NCBI RefSeq assembly: GCF_018390535.1
Contig: NZ_JAHBBW010000005.1
Span: 124,001-188,000, forward strand
Source: Bacteroides propionicigenes
Lineage (GTDB): Bacteria; Bacteroidota; Bacteroidia; Bacteroidales; Bacteroidaceae
Direction of reading: 5' to 3'
DNA length: 64,000 nucleotides
The translations under genes were made by a program, and so were the position numbers. This document shows positions 1 to 9,986 of the stretch, in pieces. The notes under the pieces are model-generated. The model was not told the origin of the DNA, ran no database searches, and was given only the letters and a program-made list of their open reading frames with translations. Within the stretch, counting starts at the first letter, position 1; each line of letters opens with the position of its first letter.

Positions 1-1015
1 GCAAATTGGATTGACAGATGCGGAAGCAACAGGGGCTTTGTTGTGTCTTGACGTTACCGAAGCCGTGTTGGATGAAGCGATTGCGTTAGGATATAATTTT
101 GTTATATCGCACCATCCACTTATTTTTAAAGGTTACAAGTCCATTACAGGAAAGGATTACGTGGAACGTTGTATTTTGAAGGCTATCAAGAATGACCTTG
201 TCATATATTCCGCCCACACTAATCTGGATAATGCATCGAAAGGGGTGAACTTCAAGATTGCCGAAAAAATAGGGTTAAAGAATGTACGTATATTGGAAGC
301 TAAAGAAAATGCTTTGCTAAAGTTAGTTACATTTGTCCCTACAGTCCGGGCGGAAGAAGTACGCACGGCATTGTCATCCGCCGGATGCGGATGTATCGGT
401 AATTACGATTCATGCAGCTACAATATAGAAGGCGAGGGGATGTTTCGTGCACGTGAAGGTGACAATCCCTATTGCGGCGAAATAGGTGAATTGCATATAG
501 AAAAAGAAGTACGTGTTGAAACCATTCTACCGGCTTATCGAAAAGCAGAAGTAATAAAAGTATTACTTGCCGCGCATCCATACGAGGAACCTGCATTTGA
601 TTTATATCCGTTGCAAAACTCTTGGCAGCAAGTCGGAGCAGGCGTTATCGGTGAATTGGAAACTCCGGAAACAGAGTTAGAGTTTTTAAAGCGTATCAAA
701 AAAATCTTTGAAGTAGGTTGTCTGAGGCACAACAAACTGACCGGGCGTGAAATACAAACAGTTGCTCTGTGTGGTGGTGCAGGAGCTTTTCTTATGCCGC
801 TTGCCATACGCAACCATGCCGATGTTTTTATTACCGGTGAGATAAAATATCACGATTATTTCGGCCATGATACAGATATCCTGCTGGCAGAGATAGGACA
901 TTATGAAAGCGAACAATATACAAAAGAAATATTTTATACAATAATCCGGGATTTATTTCCTAATGTTGAAGTTCAACAGAGCAAAGTGAATACAAATCCC
1001 ATAAAATACATGTAA
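1..1015 (+). CDS. NIF3 family dinuclear metal-centre protein (5' end missing)
   Basis: This is the C-terminal nine tenths of a NIF3/YbgI-type protein. The reading frame is open to the left edge (from base 2), so the true start lies outside the window; about 30 residues are missing compared with the usual 360-370. Metal-ligand motifs are visible: SHHP early, AHTNLD next, and the C-terminal H/E set around GEIKYHDY and AEIGHYESE. A PII-like insert occupies the middle, as in longer family members. The family forms toroidal hexamers with two metal ions per subunit. Its physiological role is poorly settled, and the old label GTP cyclohydrolase type 2-like is only similarity-based. It is followed after 5 bases by the zinc-ribbon gene, so the two are probably one operon. 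Confidence 0.93.
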   Translation, partial: QIGLTDAEATGALLCLDVTEAVLDEAIALGYNFVISHHPLIFKGYKSITGKDYVERCILKAIKNDLVIYSAHTNLDNASKGVNFKIAEKIGLKNVRILEAKENALLKLVTFVPTVRAEEVRTALSSAGCGCIGNYDSCSYNIEGEGMFRAREGDNPYCGEIGELHIEKEVRVETILPAYRKAEVIKVLLAAHPYEEPAFDLYPLQNSWQQVGAGVIGELETPETELEFLKRIKKIFEVGCLRHNKLTGREIQTVALCGGAGAFLMPLAIRNHADVFITGEIKYHDYFGHDTDILLAEIGHYESEQYTKEIFYTIIRDLFPNVEVQQSKVNTNPIKYM

Positions 1016-1020
1016 TTAAA

Positions 1021-1851
1021 ATGGCTAAAGAAGCAAAAAAAGATCCCCAGGAATTGACAGTGGAACAGAAACTAAAAGCCTTGTTCCAACTACAGACCAT
1101 GTTGTCTAAAATTGATGAAATCAAGACGTTGAGAGGCGAGCTTCCTTTGGAAGTGCAAGACTTGGAAGATGAAATTGCCGGTCTGAGTACCCGCATCGAA
1201 AGAATCCAGTCGGAAGTTACCGAATTGAAATCTGCTATCGCAACCAAAAAAGTGGAAATTGAAACCGCAAAAGCTTCTGTAGCAAAATATAAAGAGCAAC
1301 AGGAAAATGTACGTAATAACCGCGAATACGACTTCTTGAGTAAAGAAATTGAGTTCCAAACTTTGGAAATAGAACTTTGCGAAAAGAGAATTAAAGAATT
1401 TTTGGCTGATGAAGAAATTAAGTCTCAGGAAGCAGCAGAAAGTACAGCTGCTTTGGAGGAAAGGCAAAAAGACCTCGACGTGAAGAAGAATGAGTTGGAC
1501 GAAATCATCTCTGAAACCAAACAGGAAGAAGAAAAGTTGAGAGATAAGGCTAAAGAACTCGAAACTAAAATAGAGCCGCGTTTGCTCCAATCTTTCAAAC
1601 GTATCCGTAAGAACTCACGCAACGGTTTGGGTATCGTTTACGTACAGCGTGACGCTTGTGGCGGTTGCTTCAACAAAATTCCGCCCCAAAGACAATTGGA
1701 TATCCGCTCACGTAAAAAAATCATTGTTTGCGAATACTGCGGACGTATCATGATTGACCCAGAACTGGCAGGCATTACTCCAGAAGTGAAGGAAGAGCCG
1801 GTAAAGGAAAAAACGACAAGAAGTAGAAAAAAAGCGGCAGACGCTGAATAA
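1021..1851 (+). CDS. coiled-coil protein with C-terminal C4 zinc ribbon
   Basis: A 276-residue cytoplasmic protein. Residues about 10-195 are almost entirely heptad-like, charged helix, predicted to be a long coiled-coil hairpin. A CxxC...CxxC zinc ribbon follows (Cys213, Cys216, Cys237, Cys240), then a basic tail. This matches the COG1579 family, whose members are usually found beside NIF3 genes, as here (5-base gap). The function is not established; the ribbon suggests nucleic-acid or protein binding. A strong hairpin with a T-run closes the operon directly downstream. Confidence 0.9.
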   Translation: MAKEAKKDPQELTVEQKLKALFQLQTMLSKIDEIKTLRGELPLEVQDLEDEIAGLSTRIERIQSEVTELKSAIATKKVEIETAKASVAKYKEQQENVRNNREYDFLSKEIEFQTLEIELCEKRIKEFLADEEIKSQEAAESTAALEERQKDLDVKKNELDEIISETKQEEEKLRDKAKELETKIEPRLLQSFKRIRKNSRNGLGIVYVQRDACGGCFNKIPPQRQLDIRSRKKIIVCEYCGRIMIDPELAGITPEVKEEPVKEKTTRSRKKAADAE

Positions 1852-1883
1852 ATTTCTGCAAGAATTGCAATAAACAAATAAAG

Positions 1884-1931
1884 GTTTAGGTTGTTATCAA
1901 TCCCATAAAATAACAACCTAAACTTTTTTTT
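1884..1931 (+). terminator. hairpin plus T8 abutting the next start codon
   Basis: Perfect 14-bp arms at 1884-1897 and 1910-1923 are followed by eight T (1924-1931). The ATG of the efflux operon begins at the very next base. It looks like an intrinsic terminator for the zinc-ribbon gene, but it leaves no room for a separate promoter before the efflux genes. Confidence 0.85.
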
Positions 1932-3356
1932 ATGAGTATAAAAGCTTGGAACAGTACATTGTTCTTTCTATGTTTTTCTTGTGTGGCATGGGCACAAAAA
2001 AGCAACCGTTACTTAGAAAATCCACTTCCACAAGGTTGGAGAACTGACATTACTCATGCCATTACTGGAGATGATAGTCTGTTCAACAGTCAAATACAAC
2101 CTGTAGATGATAAATGGTGGAAAGCTTTTGATGATCCGATATTGGATTCGCTGATAGCAACAGCATCTACCCAAAATTTTTCAGTTCTTTCAGCCATAAA
2201 CCGCATGGATATGGCTAAAGCCAATTGGCGAATAGAGCGGGGGAGTTTCTTTCCTGCCATTTCCCTAAATGGGGGCTGGTCACGCCAGCAGAGTAGTGGA
2301 AATATAAGTGAAGCGCCGCAAACGATAACCGGAGCATACAGTGCCTCACTCAATACCAGTTGGGAGCTGGATATATTCGGCAGCATCCGGCAACGGGTAA
2401 AGGCACAACGGGAAAACTTTGCCGCCAGCAAGGAAGAATACATCTCCGTCATGATTTCACTATGCGCACAAGTGGCATCAGCCTACATCGGGCTACGTGA
2501 ATTACAACAAGAACTAAATGTTGTTACCCATAACTGTAATACACAAGCTGCGGTCCTCGAAATTACCCAAGTCCGCTATAAAACGGGATTAGTTTCCAAA
2601 CTGGACGTATCTCAAGCTAAATCAGTATATTATAGTACCAAAGCCTCCATTCCACAACTGGAATCAACTATCAACCAATATATTACCACCTTAGCAATTC
2701 TACTTGGAACTTACCCTCAAGACATTCGTCCCATATTGGAACAAAATGGTAAGCTTCCCGATTATATAGAGCCTATAGGTATCGGTATCCCCGCGGACTT
2801 GCTACTTCGCCGTCCAGATATCCGCCAGGCAGAACGACAAGTCAATGTACAAGCAGCCTTACTTGGTGCTTCCAAAAGCGATTGGTTACCACAGGTTTTC
2901 CTGAAAGGCTCCATTGGTTACGCATCTCATGAGTTAAAGAATTTTACGAAACGGAACAGTATGACGTTTGAAATAGCCCCCAGCCTTAGCTGGACGCTAT
3001 TTAGTGGTACAAAACTGGTGAATGCCAGCCGATTGGCACGCGCGCAATTGGATGAGTCTATTCATCAGTTTAACCAAACAGTACTCACAGCCGTACAAGA
3101 GACTGATAATGCTATGAACGGTTATCGTAGTTCTATCAAACAAATTGTCGCCCTGCGAGAAGTATGTAATCAAGGAGAAGAAACTTTAAAACTTTCATTA
3201 GACCTCTATAAGCAAGGATTGACTCCTTTTCAAAATGTTTTGGATGCCCTCCGTTCATTACTGACTTATCAGAATCAGTTAACACAGGCACAGGGTAGCT
3301 CACTACAAGAACTCATATCACTCTATAAAGCATTGGGAGGAGGATATGGAGATTAA
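1932..3356 (+). CDS. outer-membrane efflux channel, TolC/NodT family
   Basis: A 474-residue outer-membrane factor of a tripartite RND pump. The N-terminus is a signal peptide (hydrophobic LFFLCFSCVAWAQ), placed correctly by the ATG at 1932. Two outer-efflux-protein repeats follow; family landmarks include DKWWKAFDDPILDSLI, SWELDIFG, ADLLLRRPDIRQAE and PSLSWTLFSGTKL. It should trimerise to a barrel plus a periplasmic alpha-helical tunnel and export drugs or other small molecules passed on by the next two genes. Unlike many NodT proteins it lacks an obvious lipobox cysteine at the signal cleavage site. Its start codon touches the T-run of the upstream hairpin, so expression may need read-through. 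Confidence 0.94.
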   Translation: MSIKAWNSTLFFLCFSCVAWAQKSNRYLENPLPQGWRTDITHAITGDDSLFNSQIQPVDDKWWKAFDDPILDSLIATASTQNFSVLSAINRMDMAKANWRIERGSFFPAISLNGGWSRQQSSGNISEAPQTITGAYSASLNTSWELDIFGSIRQRVKAQRENFAASKEEYISVMISLCAQVASAYIGLRELQQELNVVTHNCNTQAAVLEITQVRYKTGLVSKLDVSQAKSVYYSTKASIPQLESTINQYITTLAILLGTYPQDIRPILEQNGKLPDYIEPIGIGIPADLLLRRPDIRQAERQVNVQAALLGASKSDWLPQVFLKGSIGYASHELKNFTKRNSMTFEIAPSLSWTLFSGTKLVNASRLARAQLDESIHQFNQTVLTAVQETDNAMNGYRSSIKQIVALREVCNQGEETLKLSLDLYKQGLTPFQNVLDALRSLLTYQNQLTQAQGSSLQELISLYKALGGGYGD

Positions 3357-3405
3357 ACCTAAAGTAGTAGATTATAAATCTCTAAAATTAAACAGAACCA
3401 TATAT

Positions 3406-4503
3406 ATGAAAAATCAAATGTACATTACCCTGATTATTCTACCCTTACTGGCTGGATGCGGGAATAAAAAAGAAATGGCACATACAATACCCACCCCGGA
3501 AATTAATGTGGCTCACCCAAGTGTGCAAGATATTACACTTACTAAAAGTTACCCTGGTTATCTGACTTCTGAAAAAACCGTAGATTTAGTAGGCAGAGTC
3601 AGCGGAACGCTGCAAAGTATTGCCTATTCACCCGGTAACCGGGTATACCAAGGACAAGTACTCTTCCAAATTGAACCAACCATTTATCAAAATAATGTGC
3701 GACAAGCAGAAGCTGCTCTCAATACAGCACGCGCAAATCTTGAGTATGCACAAAGCAATTATACACGTATGCAGGAAGCGGCAAAAACGGATGCCGTCAG
3801 TCAAATACAGGTACTACAATCCAAGTCAAATGTAGCTACTTCATTGGCAGCCGTAAGTAATGCTGAAGCTGCATTAAATACTGCACGCACCAACTTAGAT
3901 TACTGTACGGTACGCGCTCCGTTTGACGGAACAATCAGCCGCAATCTCACAGATGCGGGAAGTTATATAAACGGTAGTACACAGCCTATAACATTGGCTA
4001 CCATTTATAAAGACGACCATCTGTATTCTTATTTTAATGTAGCAGACAATCAATGGCTTGCCATGTTGCTGCAGCAAGGAGACAGCATTCCCAAACAGGT
4101 CAATGTCAGCCTGGGAAAAGACGGTATACTGAATTACCCGGCACAGTTGGATTACCTTTCACCTAATGTAGACTTGAATACCGGAACACTAAATATTCGT
4201 GCCCGAGTGGACAATCCCAAAGGTATCTTGAAAAGCGGGCTCTATGTCAGTATCACACTACCCTACGGAAAACAAAAGAATGCAATCCTCATACCTGACG
4301 CTTCTATCGGTACAGATCAATTGGGTAAATATGTGTATGTAGTCAATGACTCGAACATCGTACACTACCGTCACATAGAAATAGGACAACTGATAGAGGA
4401 TAGTCTGCGCCAAATCAAGCAAGGACTTTCACCGCAGGAACGGTATGTAACGAAAGCCTTGATGAAAGTCAGAAACGGCATGCGGATAAAGCCCGTTCAA
4501 TAA
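3406..4503 (+). CDS. RND efflux periplasmic adaptor (membrane fusion lipoprotein)
   Basis: The adaptor subunit (HlyD/AcrA family) of the efflux pump. I chose the ATG at 3406 because it gives a short signal peptide ending in the lipobox LLAGC (lipidated Cys18); an ATG at 3346, overlapping the channel gene, would put 20 charged residues in front of it. Order of domains: biotinyl-lipoyl half, alpha hairpin (about 85-150, Ala/Gln rich), second lipoyl half with [10 protein letters not shown], then beta-barrel and membrane-proximal domains. It bridges the inner-membrane permease and outer-membrane channel. Gene order channel-adaptor-permease is common in Bacteroidota. Confidence 0.93.
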   Translation: MKNQMYITLIILPLLAGCGNKKEMAHTIPTPEINVAHPSVQDITLTKSYPGYLTSEKTVDLVGRVSGTLQSIAYSPGNRVYQGQVLFQIEPTIYQNNVRQAEAALNTARANLEYAQSNYTRMQEAAKTDAVSQIQVLQSKSNVATSLAAVSNAEAALNTARTNLDYCTVRAPFDGTISRNLTDAGSYINGSTQPITLATIYKDDHLYSYFNVADNQWLAMLLQQGDSIPKQVNVSLGKDGILNYPAQLDYLSPNVDLNTGTLNIRARVDNPKGILKSGLYVSITLPYGKQKNAILIPDASIGTDQLGKYVYVVNDSNIVHYRHIEIGQLIEDSLRQIKQGLSPQERYVTKALMKVRNGMRIKPVQ

Positions 4504-4540
4504 TACACACTGTATATATAATCACTCAAACCAAGAAATT

Positions 4541-7500
4541 ATGTTTTCAAAATTCTTCATAGACCGTCCCATATTCTCAACTGTACTGGCATTACTCATC
4601 GTCGTAGCAGGATTGGTCACACTGGGCATTCTACCCATTGCGCAATATCCGGACATTACACCGCCTACCGTACAGGTAAGCGCTGTCTATCCCGGAGCCA
4701 ATGCCCAGACGGTGGCTCAAACCGTCGGCATTCCTATTGAGCAGCAAGTCAACGGAGTAGACGGGATGCTTTATATGTCCTCCAATTCATCCTCATCAGG
4801 AGCATATTCGCTTACCATCACTTTTGCAGTAGGTACAGATATCGACATGGCTACCGTACAAGTGCAAAACAGAGTTAGTGTGGCTCAGTCATCACTGCCC
4901 ACCCCTGTAGTGGTACAGGGAGTTACGGTACAGAAAAAATCTAGTAATATCGTTATGTTCCTGACAATGAAGTCTGACAACAAAAATTACGATGGTCTTT
5001 ACCTCAGCAACTATGCAAAACTGAATCTTGTGGACCAATTGACCCGTGTATCCGGTGTGGGTGCAGTCAATGTAATGGGGGCAGGGGACTACTCCATGCG
5101 TATCTGGCTTGACCCTGCCGCTATGCGTATTCGCAATCTCTCGCCTACAGATGTTTATCAGGCTATTCAGACACAAAATGTAGAGGTTAGTGCCGGAAAT
5201 GTAGGACAATCTATCGGAAATGACAACAAAAATGCCTATCAATACAGCCTGACTGTAAAGGGGCGGCTAACCTCACCCGAAGAATTCGGTAACATTATCC
5301 TTCGTACGGAAAGCGGCGGGAGGATTCTCCGTCTGCGTGATGTAGCCCATATAGACCTGGGCTCGGCATCTTATAGTGTTGTCTCTCAGCTGGACGGGAA
5401 TCCTACGGCTGCCATCGCCATCTATCAACAACCGGGCAGCAATTCATTGGACGTATCAAAAGGCGTCAAAGCAAAAATGCAGGAATTATCACAGAATTTC
5501 CCGGCAGGTATACAGTATAATGTAACGCTCGACACAACAGACGTTATCCATGCGTCCATTGATGAAGTAATGGTAACTTTCTTTGAAACAACGCTATTGG
5601 TAGTACTTGTAATCTTCCTCTTTCTGCAAAACTGGCGGGCCGTTATCATTCCTTGTATCACGATACCTGTTTCACTGATTGGTACGCTGGCAATCATGTC
5701 GTTATTCGGTTTCTCTATCAATACATTAACACTATTCGGACTGATATTGGCGGTTGCCATCGTGGTGGATGATGCTATTGTGGTTGTAGAAAACTCCACG
5801 CGTCTGTTGGATACCGGGCGATATACGGCACGGCAAGCCGTAACGGAAGCAATGGGAGAGATTACAGGTCCCATCGTGGGGGTGGTTTTGGTATTGCTTG
5901 CCGTATTTATCCCTACCACCCTTGTCAGCGGAATATCAGGACAGTTGTACAGACAGTTTGCCTTGACCATTGCAGCCAGTACCGTACTAAGCGGTATCAA
6001 CTCACTGACGCTGACACCTGCACTCTGCGCATTAATGCTTCAACCTACCAGACCCTCGAAATTTCCTCTGTATAAAGGATTTAACCGTTTGTACGACAAG
6101 ACGCAAGGAGTGTATGACAAAATAGTGGGCTATTTGTTACAACGGCCTTTTGCTGCAGTAGCTTCCTATGCTGTATTTACGATAATCGCTGTGTTGCTGT
6201 TCGTTAAATGGCCCTCTACTTTTATACCGGAAGAAGATGACGGATATTTCCTCGCTGTTGTGCAACTTCCACCGGCATCAAGCTTGGAACGCACGCAAGA
6301 AGTGGGAAAACAAATCAATGCTTTGCTCGACACTTATCCCGAAGTAAAGGATTATATCGGGATATCCGGCTTTTCCGTTATGGGCGGGGGAGAACAGAGC
6401 AATGCCGCCACATACTTCGTTGTCCTGAAAAACTGGGATGAACGCAAAGGGAAGAAACATACGGCATCAGCCATCGTCAACCGTTTCAATATGGAAGCCT
6501 ACAGCATTCAGGAAGCTGAGGTCTTTGCAATGGTTCCACCTGCCATTCCCGGACTGGGGGCCACCGGCGGGTTGCAACTGCAATTGGAAGACCATAACAA
6601 CCTTGGTGCCACCGAAATGCAACGTGCCGTAGAAACTTTAATGGAACACTATCGTGAGTATCCGGCCCTGGCATCTGTCAGCAGCCAATATCAAGCAAAT
6701 GTACCTCAGTATTTCCTGAATATAGACCGCGACAAAGTGCAATTGATGGGCATACAGTTGAACAGCGTTTTCACCGCCTTAGGATATTATATGGGGGAAG
6801 CCTATGTTAACGACTACGTACAGTTCGGACGCATTTATCAAGTGAAGCTGGGGGCCGGCGACCGCGCCCAACGTGTTATTGACGATGTACTCAAATTAAG
6901 TGTACCTAATGCTTCGGGAGAAATGGTCCCTTTCTCTTCTTTCACACAGATAGACGAACAACTGGGTATGGATCAAATCAACCGATATAATATGTACTCT
7001 ACCGCATCCATTACCTGCAATGCAGCTCCGGGAAGCAGTTCCGGAGAAGCTATCAAGCAAGCGGAGAGTCTAATAAAGAATCAACTCGGCAATGAATTCG
7101 GCTACGAATGGACTTCTGTTGCCTATCAAGAAACGCAGGCGGGAACAACTACAACTGCCGTTTTTATCATGGCGCTATTAGTGGCTTTCCTCGTACTCGC
7201 CGCACAATACGAAAGCTGGACCAGCCCGGTATCTGCTGTAATGGGGCTTCCGGTAGCATTGCTCGGCGCAATGCTGGGTTGTTATGTAATGGGAACTCCG
7301 GTCAGCATCTACACTCAGATCGGTATAATTCTGTTAGTGGCGCTATCCGCCAAAAACGGTATCCTGATTGTGGAATTCGCACGTGATTTTCGTGCACAAG
7401 GCAACAGTATCCGTGATGCTGCATTCCAGGCGGGACACATCCGGCTTCGTCCTATTCTGATGACCTCATTGGCATTTGTACTGGGAGTTATGCCACTTCT

Positions 7501-7660
7501 GTTCGCTACAGGAGCAGGAGCGGAAAGTCGTGTTGCTCTTGGAGCGGCAGTAGTGTTCGGTATGGCACTAAATACATTACTTGCAACGGTTTATATCCCC
7601 AATTTCTATGAACTAATGCAAAAACTGCAAGAAAAGTTCGGAAAGAATAAAGGTAAATAA
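4541..7660 (+). CDS. RND multidrug efflux permease, HAE1/AcrB family
   Basis: A 1039-residue inner-membrane proton/drug antiporter of normal family length. It shows the N-terminal [20 protein letters not shown] segment, twelve expected membrane helices in two halves and two large periplasmic loops. The proton-relay residues are intact: the Asp pair at 410-411 ([12 protein letters not shown]) and the Lys of [11 protein letters not shown] near 938. AcrB-type porter landmarks such as [12 protein letters not shown] are present. With the two preceding genes it forms a complete tripartite pump. Substrates cannot be read from sequence; the adjacent beta-lactamase suggests, but does not prove, a drug-defence role. 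Confidence 0.96.
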   Translation: MFSKFFIDRPIFSTVLALLIVVAGLVTLGILPIAQYPDITPPTVQVSAVYPGANAQTVAQTVGIPIEQQVNGVDGMLYMSSNSSSSGAYSLTITFAVGTDIDMATVQVQNRVSVAQSSLPTPVVVQGVTVQKKSSNIVMFLTMKSDNKNYDGLYLSNYAKLNLVDQLTRVSGVGAVNVMGAGDYSMRIWLDPAAMRIRNLSPTDVYQAIQTQNVEVSAGNVGQSIGNDNKNAYQYSLTVKGRLTSPEEFGNIILRTESGGRILRLRDVAHIDLGSASYSVVSQLDGNPTAAIAIYQQPGSNSLDVSKGVKAKMQELSQNFPAGIQYNVTLDTTDVIHASIDEVMVTFFETTLLVVLVIFLFLQNWRAVIIPCITIPVSLIGTLAIMSLFGFSINTLTLFGLILAVAIVVDDAIVVVENSTRLLDTGRYTARQAVTEAMGEITGPIVGVVLVLLAVFIPTTLVSGISGQLYRQFALTIAASTVLSGINSLTLTPALCALMLQPTRPSKFPLYKGFNRLYDKTQGVYDKIVGYLLQRPFAAVASYAVFTIIAVLLFVKWPSTFIPEEDDGYFLAVVQLPPASSLERTQEVGKQINALLDTYPEVKDYIGISGFSVMGGGEQSNAATYFVVLKNWDERKGKKHTASAIVNRFNMEAYSIQEAEVFAMVPPAIPGLGATGGLQLQLEDHNNLGATEMQRAVETLMEHYREYPALASVSSQYQANVPQYFLNIDRDKVQLMGIQLNSVFTALGYYMGEAYVNDYVQFGRIYQVKLGAGDRAQRVIDDVLKLSVPNASGEMVPFSSFTQIDEQLGMDQINRYNMYSTASITCNAAPGSSSGEAIKQAESLIKNQLGNEFGYEWTSVAYQETQAGTTTTAVFIMALLVAFLVLAAQYESWTSPVSAVMGLPVALLGAMLGCYVMGTPVSIYTQIGIILLVALSAKNGILIVEFARDFRAQGNSIRDAAFQAGHIRLRPILMTSLAFVLGVMPLLFATGAGAESRVALGAAVVFGMALNTLLATVYIPNFYELMQKLQEKFGKNKGK

Positions 7661-7679
7661 AAAAATACAGTTTCCCTAT

Positions 7680-7702
7680 TTTGAATTAATTCCATATATT
7701 TG
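7680..7702 (+). promoter_or_regulatory. Bacteroides-type promoter of the beta-lactamase
   Basis: The -7 box TATATTTG lies at 7695-7702, and a TTG-containing -33 element lies near 7680. It sits in the short gap after the efflux permease, so the beta-lactamase can be transcribed on its own. The box also argues against translation starting at the TTG inside it (7700). Confidence 0.7.
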
Positions 7703-7732
7703 CAGATTAAGCAAATGTATGAAATTAATAAT

Positions 7733-8647
7733 ATGGGGCTTAGATATACTTTTATATATGTGTTGTATTTCAGTATAAGCATCGCTTTACAAGCGCAACA
7801 GCAAACATTAGAAAGCAAAATTGACAATTTCCTCAAAGGGAAAAAAGCCACGGTGGGCGTGGCTGTACTGACAGACCGGAACGAAATCCTACTGTACAAT
7901 AACAAAATGAACTATCCGTTGCTAAGCGTATTCAAGTTCCACGTAGCCCTGGCTGTATTGGACAAGATGAATAGACAGGAAACTCCATTAGACCACATCA
8001 TCCATGTTAAAGCATCTCAGTTACAGCCAAATACTTACAGCCCGTTACGGCAAAAATACCCCAATCAAGACCTCAATATCTCATTAGGAGAACTTTTACA
8101 ATACAGCATCTCTCTAAGCGATAACAATGCTTGTGATATTCTCATAAAATATGCCGGTGGAATAGGGCATATCCATCAGTACATTAAGAAGTTAGATATT
8201 AATGATTTCAACTTGTCCGAAACGGAAGATTCCATGCACCGGAATCCCTCAAAGGCATATCTGAATTGGAGTACTCCCTATGAAATGGTACAACTGCTAA
8301 GAATAGCTGACGAAAAGGAACTATTTGCCCCCGTATACAAGGATTTTTTATGGAATACCATGATAGCAACCAGTACCGGGAGCAATAAACTAAAGGGATT
8401 ATTACCTTCCAACGCAATTGTAGGGCATAAGACAGGCTCTTCCGATCGTAATTCGGAGGGTGTGAAAATTGCAGATAATGATGCCGGAGTCGTAATCACG
8501 CCTGATGGAAAGAAATATTATATCGCTGTTTTTGTAATGAACTCAAGTGAGACAGACGATGAGAATGCCGCCATTATCGCCCGTATCTCTCGAATGGTAT
8601 ACGATGAAATACCTATCTGGAAGCCGTCCTTAGAGGGAGAAAGATGA
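7733..8647 (+). CDS. class A beta-lactamase, subclass A2 (CblA/CepA-like)
   Basis: A secreted serine beta-lactamase. With the ATG at 7733 it has 304 residues and a hydrophobic leader ending IALQAQ; an ATG at 7715 and a TTG at 7700 are alternatives, but the TTG lies in the promoter -7 box. All catalytic motifs are intact: SVFK (Ser65, Lys68), SDN (129-131), the omega-loop Glu in SETEDSMH and KTG (233-235). The omega loop has the SETED-x-MH pattern of the Bacteroides CblA/CepA group rather than the ExxLN of TEM. It should hydrolyse cephalosporins in the periplasm. The C-terminus carries an extra IPIWKPSLEGER tail. The next gene converges on it with only 5 bases between. Confidence 0.94.
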   Translation: MGLRYTFIYVLYFSISIALQAQQQTLESKIDNFLKGKKATVGVAVLTDRNEILLYNNKMNYPLLSVFKFHVALAVLDKMNRQETPLDHIIHVKASQLQPNTYSPLRQKYPNQDLNISLGELLQYSISLSDNNACDILIKYAGGIGHIHQYIKKLDINDFNLSETEDSMHRNPSKAYLNWSTPYEMVQLLRIADEKELFAPVYKDFLWNTMIATSTGSNKLKGLLPSNAIVGHKTGSSDRNSEGVKIADNDAGVVITPDGKKYYIAVFVMNSSETDDENAAIIARISRMVYDEIPIWKPSLEGER

Positions 8648-8652
8648 GTATA

Positions 8653-9102
8653 TCAAAGGCTTGTGTAGTCAGGAATGTTTTGTAAGAAAGTATAATTATT
8701 CCGCTCATAGTCCATACGACAGCAATAATGCCTGATACCATTGCTCACTATCAGATAGTCCACTTTCAGCACCATATTATAGCGGGTAATCTGATCGAAA
8801 ACCTTTTGAGTGATTTCTACTTCAGGAGCTTTATATTCTATAATCATACGCGCTGTAAGGTCTCTTCTGTAAAGCACTGTATCACAACGTTTTTTAGTAC
8901 CATTTAACTGTACCTGTACCTCGTTTGCCATAAGTGCCTGCGGATAACCCTTATGTGCCATAAGAAAGTGCACAAAATGCTGTCGTACCCACTCCTCCGG
9001 AGTCAAAGCAACATATCGGCGACGGATAACATCAAAAATACTTCTTTTTCCATCCCTGGCAATAATCTTGGCATCAAACGCCGGCAGATTCAATGAGAAC
9101 AT
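8653..9102 (-). CDS. lone HsdR N-terminal-type (PD-(D/E)XK) protein
   Basis: A 149-residue protein made up only of the domain that forms the nuclease end of type I restriction HsdR subunits (HSDR_N_2 type). The nuclease core is visible: Asp74 in RCDTVLY, Glu89-x-Lys91 in IIEYKAPE, then a DQITRYN helix like the QxxxY motif. There is no helicase part and no hsdM or hsdS nearby, so this is not a restriction system. Such orphan copies are widespread in Bacteroidota beside holA, which lies one gene away here. Function unknown; DNA repair or replication is only a guess from the position. Confidence 0.85.
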   Translation of the reverse strand: MFSLNLPAFDAKIIARDGKRSIFDVIRRRYVALTPEEWVRQHFVHFLMAHKGYPQALMANEVQVQLNGTKKRCDTVLYRRDLTARMIIEYKAPEVEITQKVFDQITRYNMVLKVDYLIVSNGIRHYCCRMDYERNNYTFLQNIPDYTSL

Positions 9103-9136
9103 TCTACTTTAATTTCTTGTTTTTACTTTTTTATTG

Positions 9137-9144
9137 TATTTTTG
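9137..9144 (+). promoter_or_regulatory. -7 box of amn
   Basis: TATTTTTG lies 54 bases before the amn start codon, matching the Bacteroides consensus TAnnTTTG. The upstream -33 position is T-rich with a CTTG near 9114. The box lies between divergent genes (the HsdR_N-type gene and amn). Confidence 0.6.
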
Positions 9145-9198
9145 TGAGTTAAATAATCGCTTCCTAATGACTTTAGGGAACAAATTTAATAAAATCTT

Positions 9199-9975
9199 AT
9201 GAAAACAAAAGAAGAAATCGTAGCTAATTGGCTACCCCGTTACACAAAACGTAACCTGGAAGATTTTGGAGAGTATATCCTGTTGACTAACTTCAACAAG
9301 TATGTAGAAATTTTCGCTGAAAAATTCAATGTTCCTATTCTTGGCAAAGACGCCAATATGATTTCTGCCAGTGCGGAAGGCATGACTATTATCAACTTCG
9401 GAATGGGAAGCCCTAATGCCGCCATTATCATGGATTTATTAAGTGCCATCAAACCCAAAGCGTGTCTGTTTCTGGGCAAGTGCGGGGGCATAGACAAGAA
9501 AAATAGAATAGGGGATCTTATCCTTCCAATCGCCGCTATCCGCGGTGAAGGTACCTCAAACGACTATTTTCCGCCGGAAGTGCCGTCGCTGCCGGCATTT
9601 ATGTTACAGCGTGCCGTTTCTTCTGCCATCCGTGACTATGCCCGCGATTACTGGACCGGTACTGTATACACCACCAACCGCCGCATTTGGGAGCATGATG
9701 AAGATTTTAAAGAGTATCTCAAGAAAACCCGTGCCATGGCAGTCGATATGGAGACGGCAACCTTGTTCAGTTGCGGTTTTGCCAATCATATTCCAACCGG
9801 TGCCTTGCTGTTAGTATCCGACCAGCCCATGATTCCGGAAGGCGTCAAGACCGATAAAAGCGATAGCATAGTAACTCAAAAGTATGTAACAGAGCATGTT
9901 GAAATAGGTATCGCATCTCTACGTATGATTATTGATGAAAAGAAAACGGTAAAACATCTAAAATTCGACTGGTAA
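9199..9975 (+). CDS. amn: AMP nucleosidase (nucleoside phosphorylase fold)
   Basis: A 258-residue member of the PNP/UDP phosphorylase superfamily, of the short form that Bacteroidota annotate as AMP nucleosidase (AMP to adenine plus ribose 5-phosphate). Visible family features are the glycine-rich GMGSPNAAI, FLGKCGGID, the GTSNDYFPPEVP segment and the substrate-binding VDMETATLF. It is shorter than E. coli Amn because the N-terminal regulatory domain is absent. A phosphorylase or MTA/SAH-nucleosidase activity cannot be excluded from sequence. It is 11 bases ahead of holA, so probably cotranscribed with it. Confidence 0.85.
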   Translation: MKTKEEIVANWLPRYTKRNLEDFGEYILLTNFNKYVEIFAEKFNVPILGKDANMISASAEGMTIINFGMGSPNAAIIMDLLSAIKPKACLFLGKCGGIDKKNRIGDLILPIAAIRGEGTSNDYFPPEVPSLPAFMLQRAVSSAIRDYARDYWTGTVYTTNRRIWEHDEDFKEYLKKTRAMAVDMETATLFSCGFANHIPTGALLLVSDQPMIPEGVKTDKSDSIVTQKYVTEHVEIGIASLRMIIDEKKTVKHLKFDW

Positions 9976-9986
9976 AACCAAGAAAC

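Noticed and set aside
8653-9102. Type I restriction-modification system
   Set aside because: Only the N-terminal HsdR-like domain is present; no helicase, methylase or specificity gene lies nearby.
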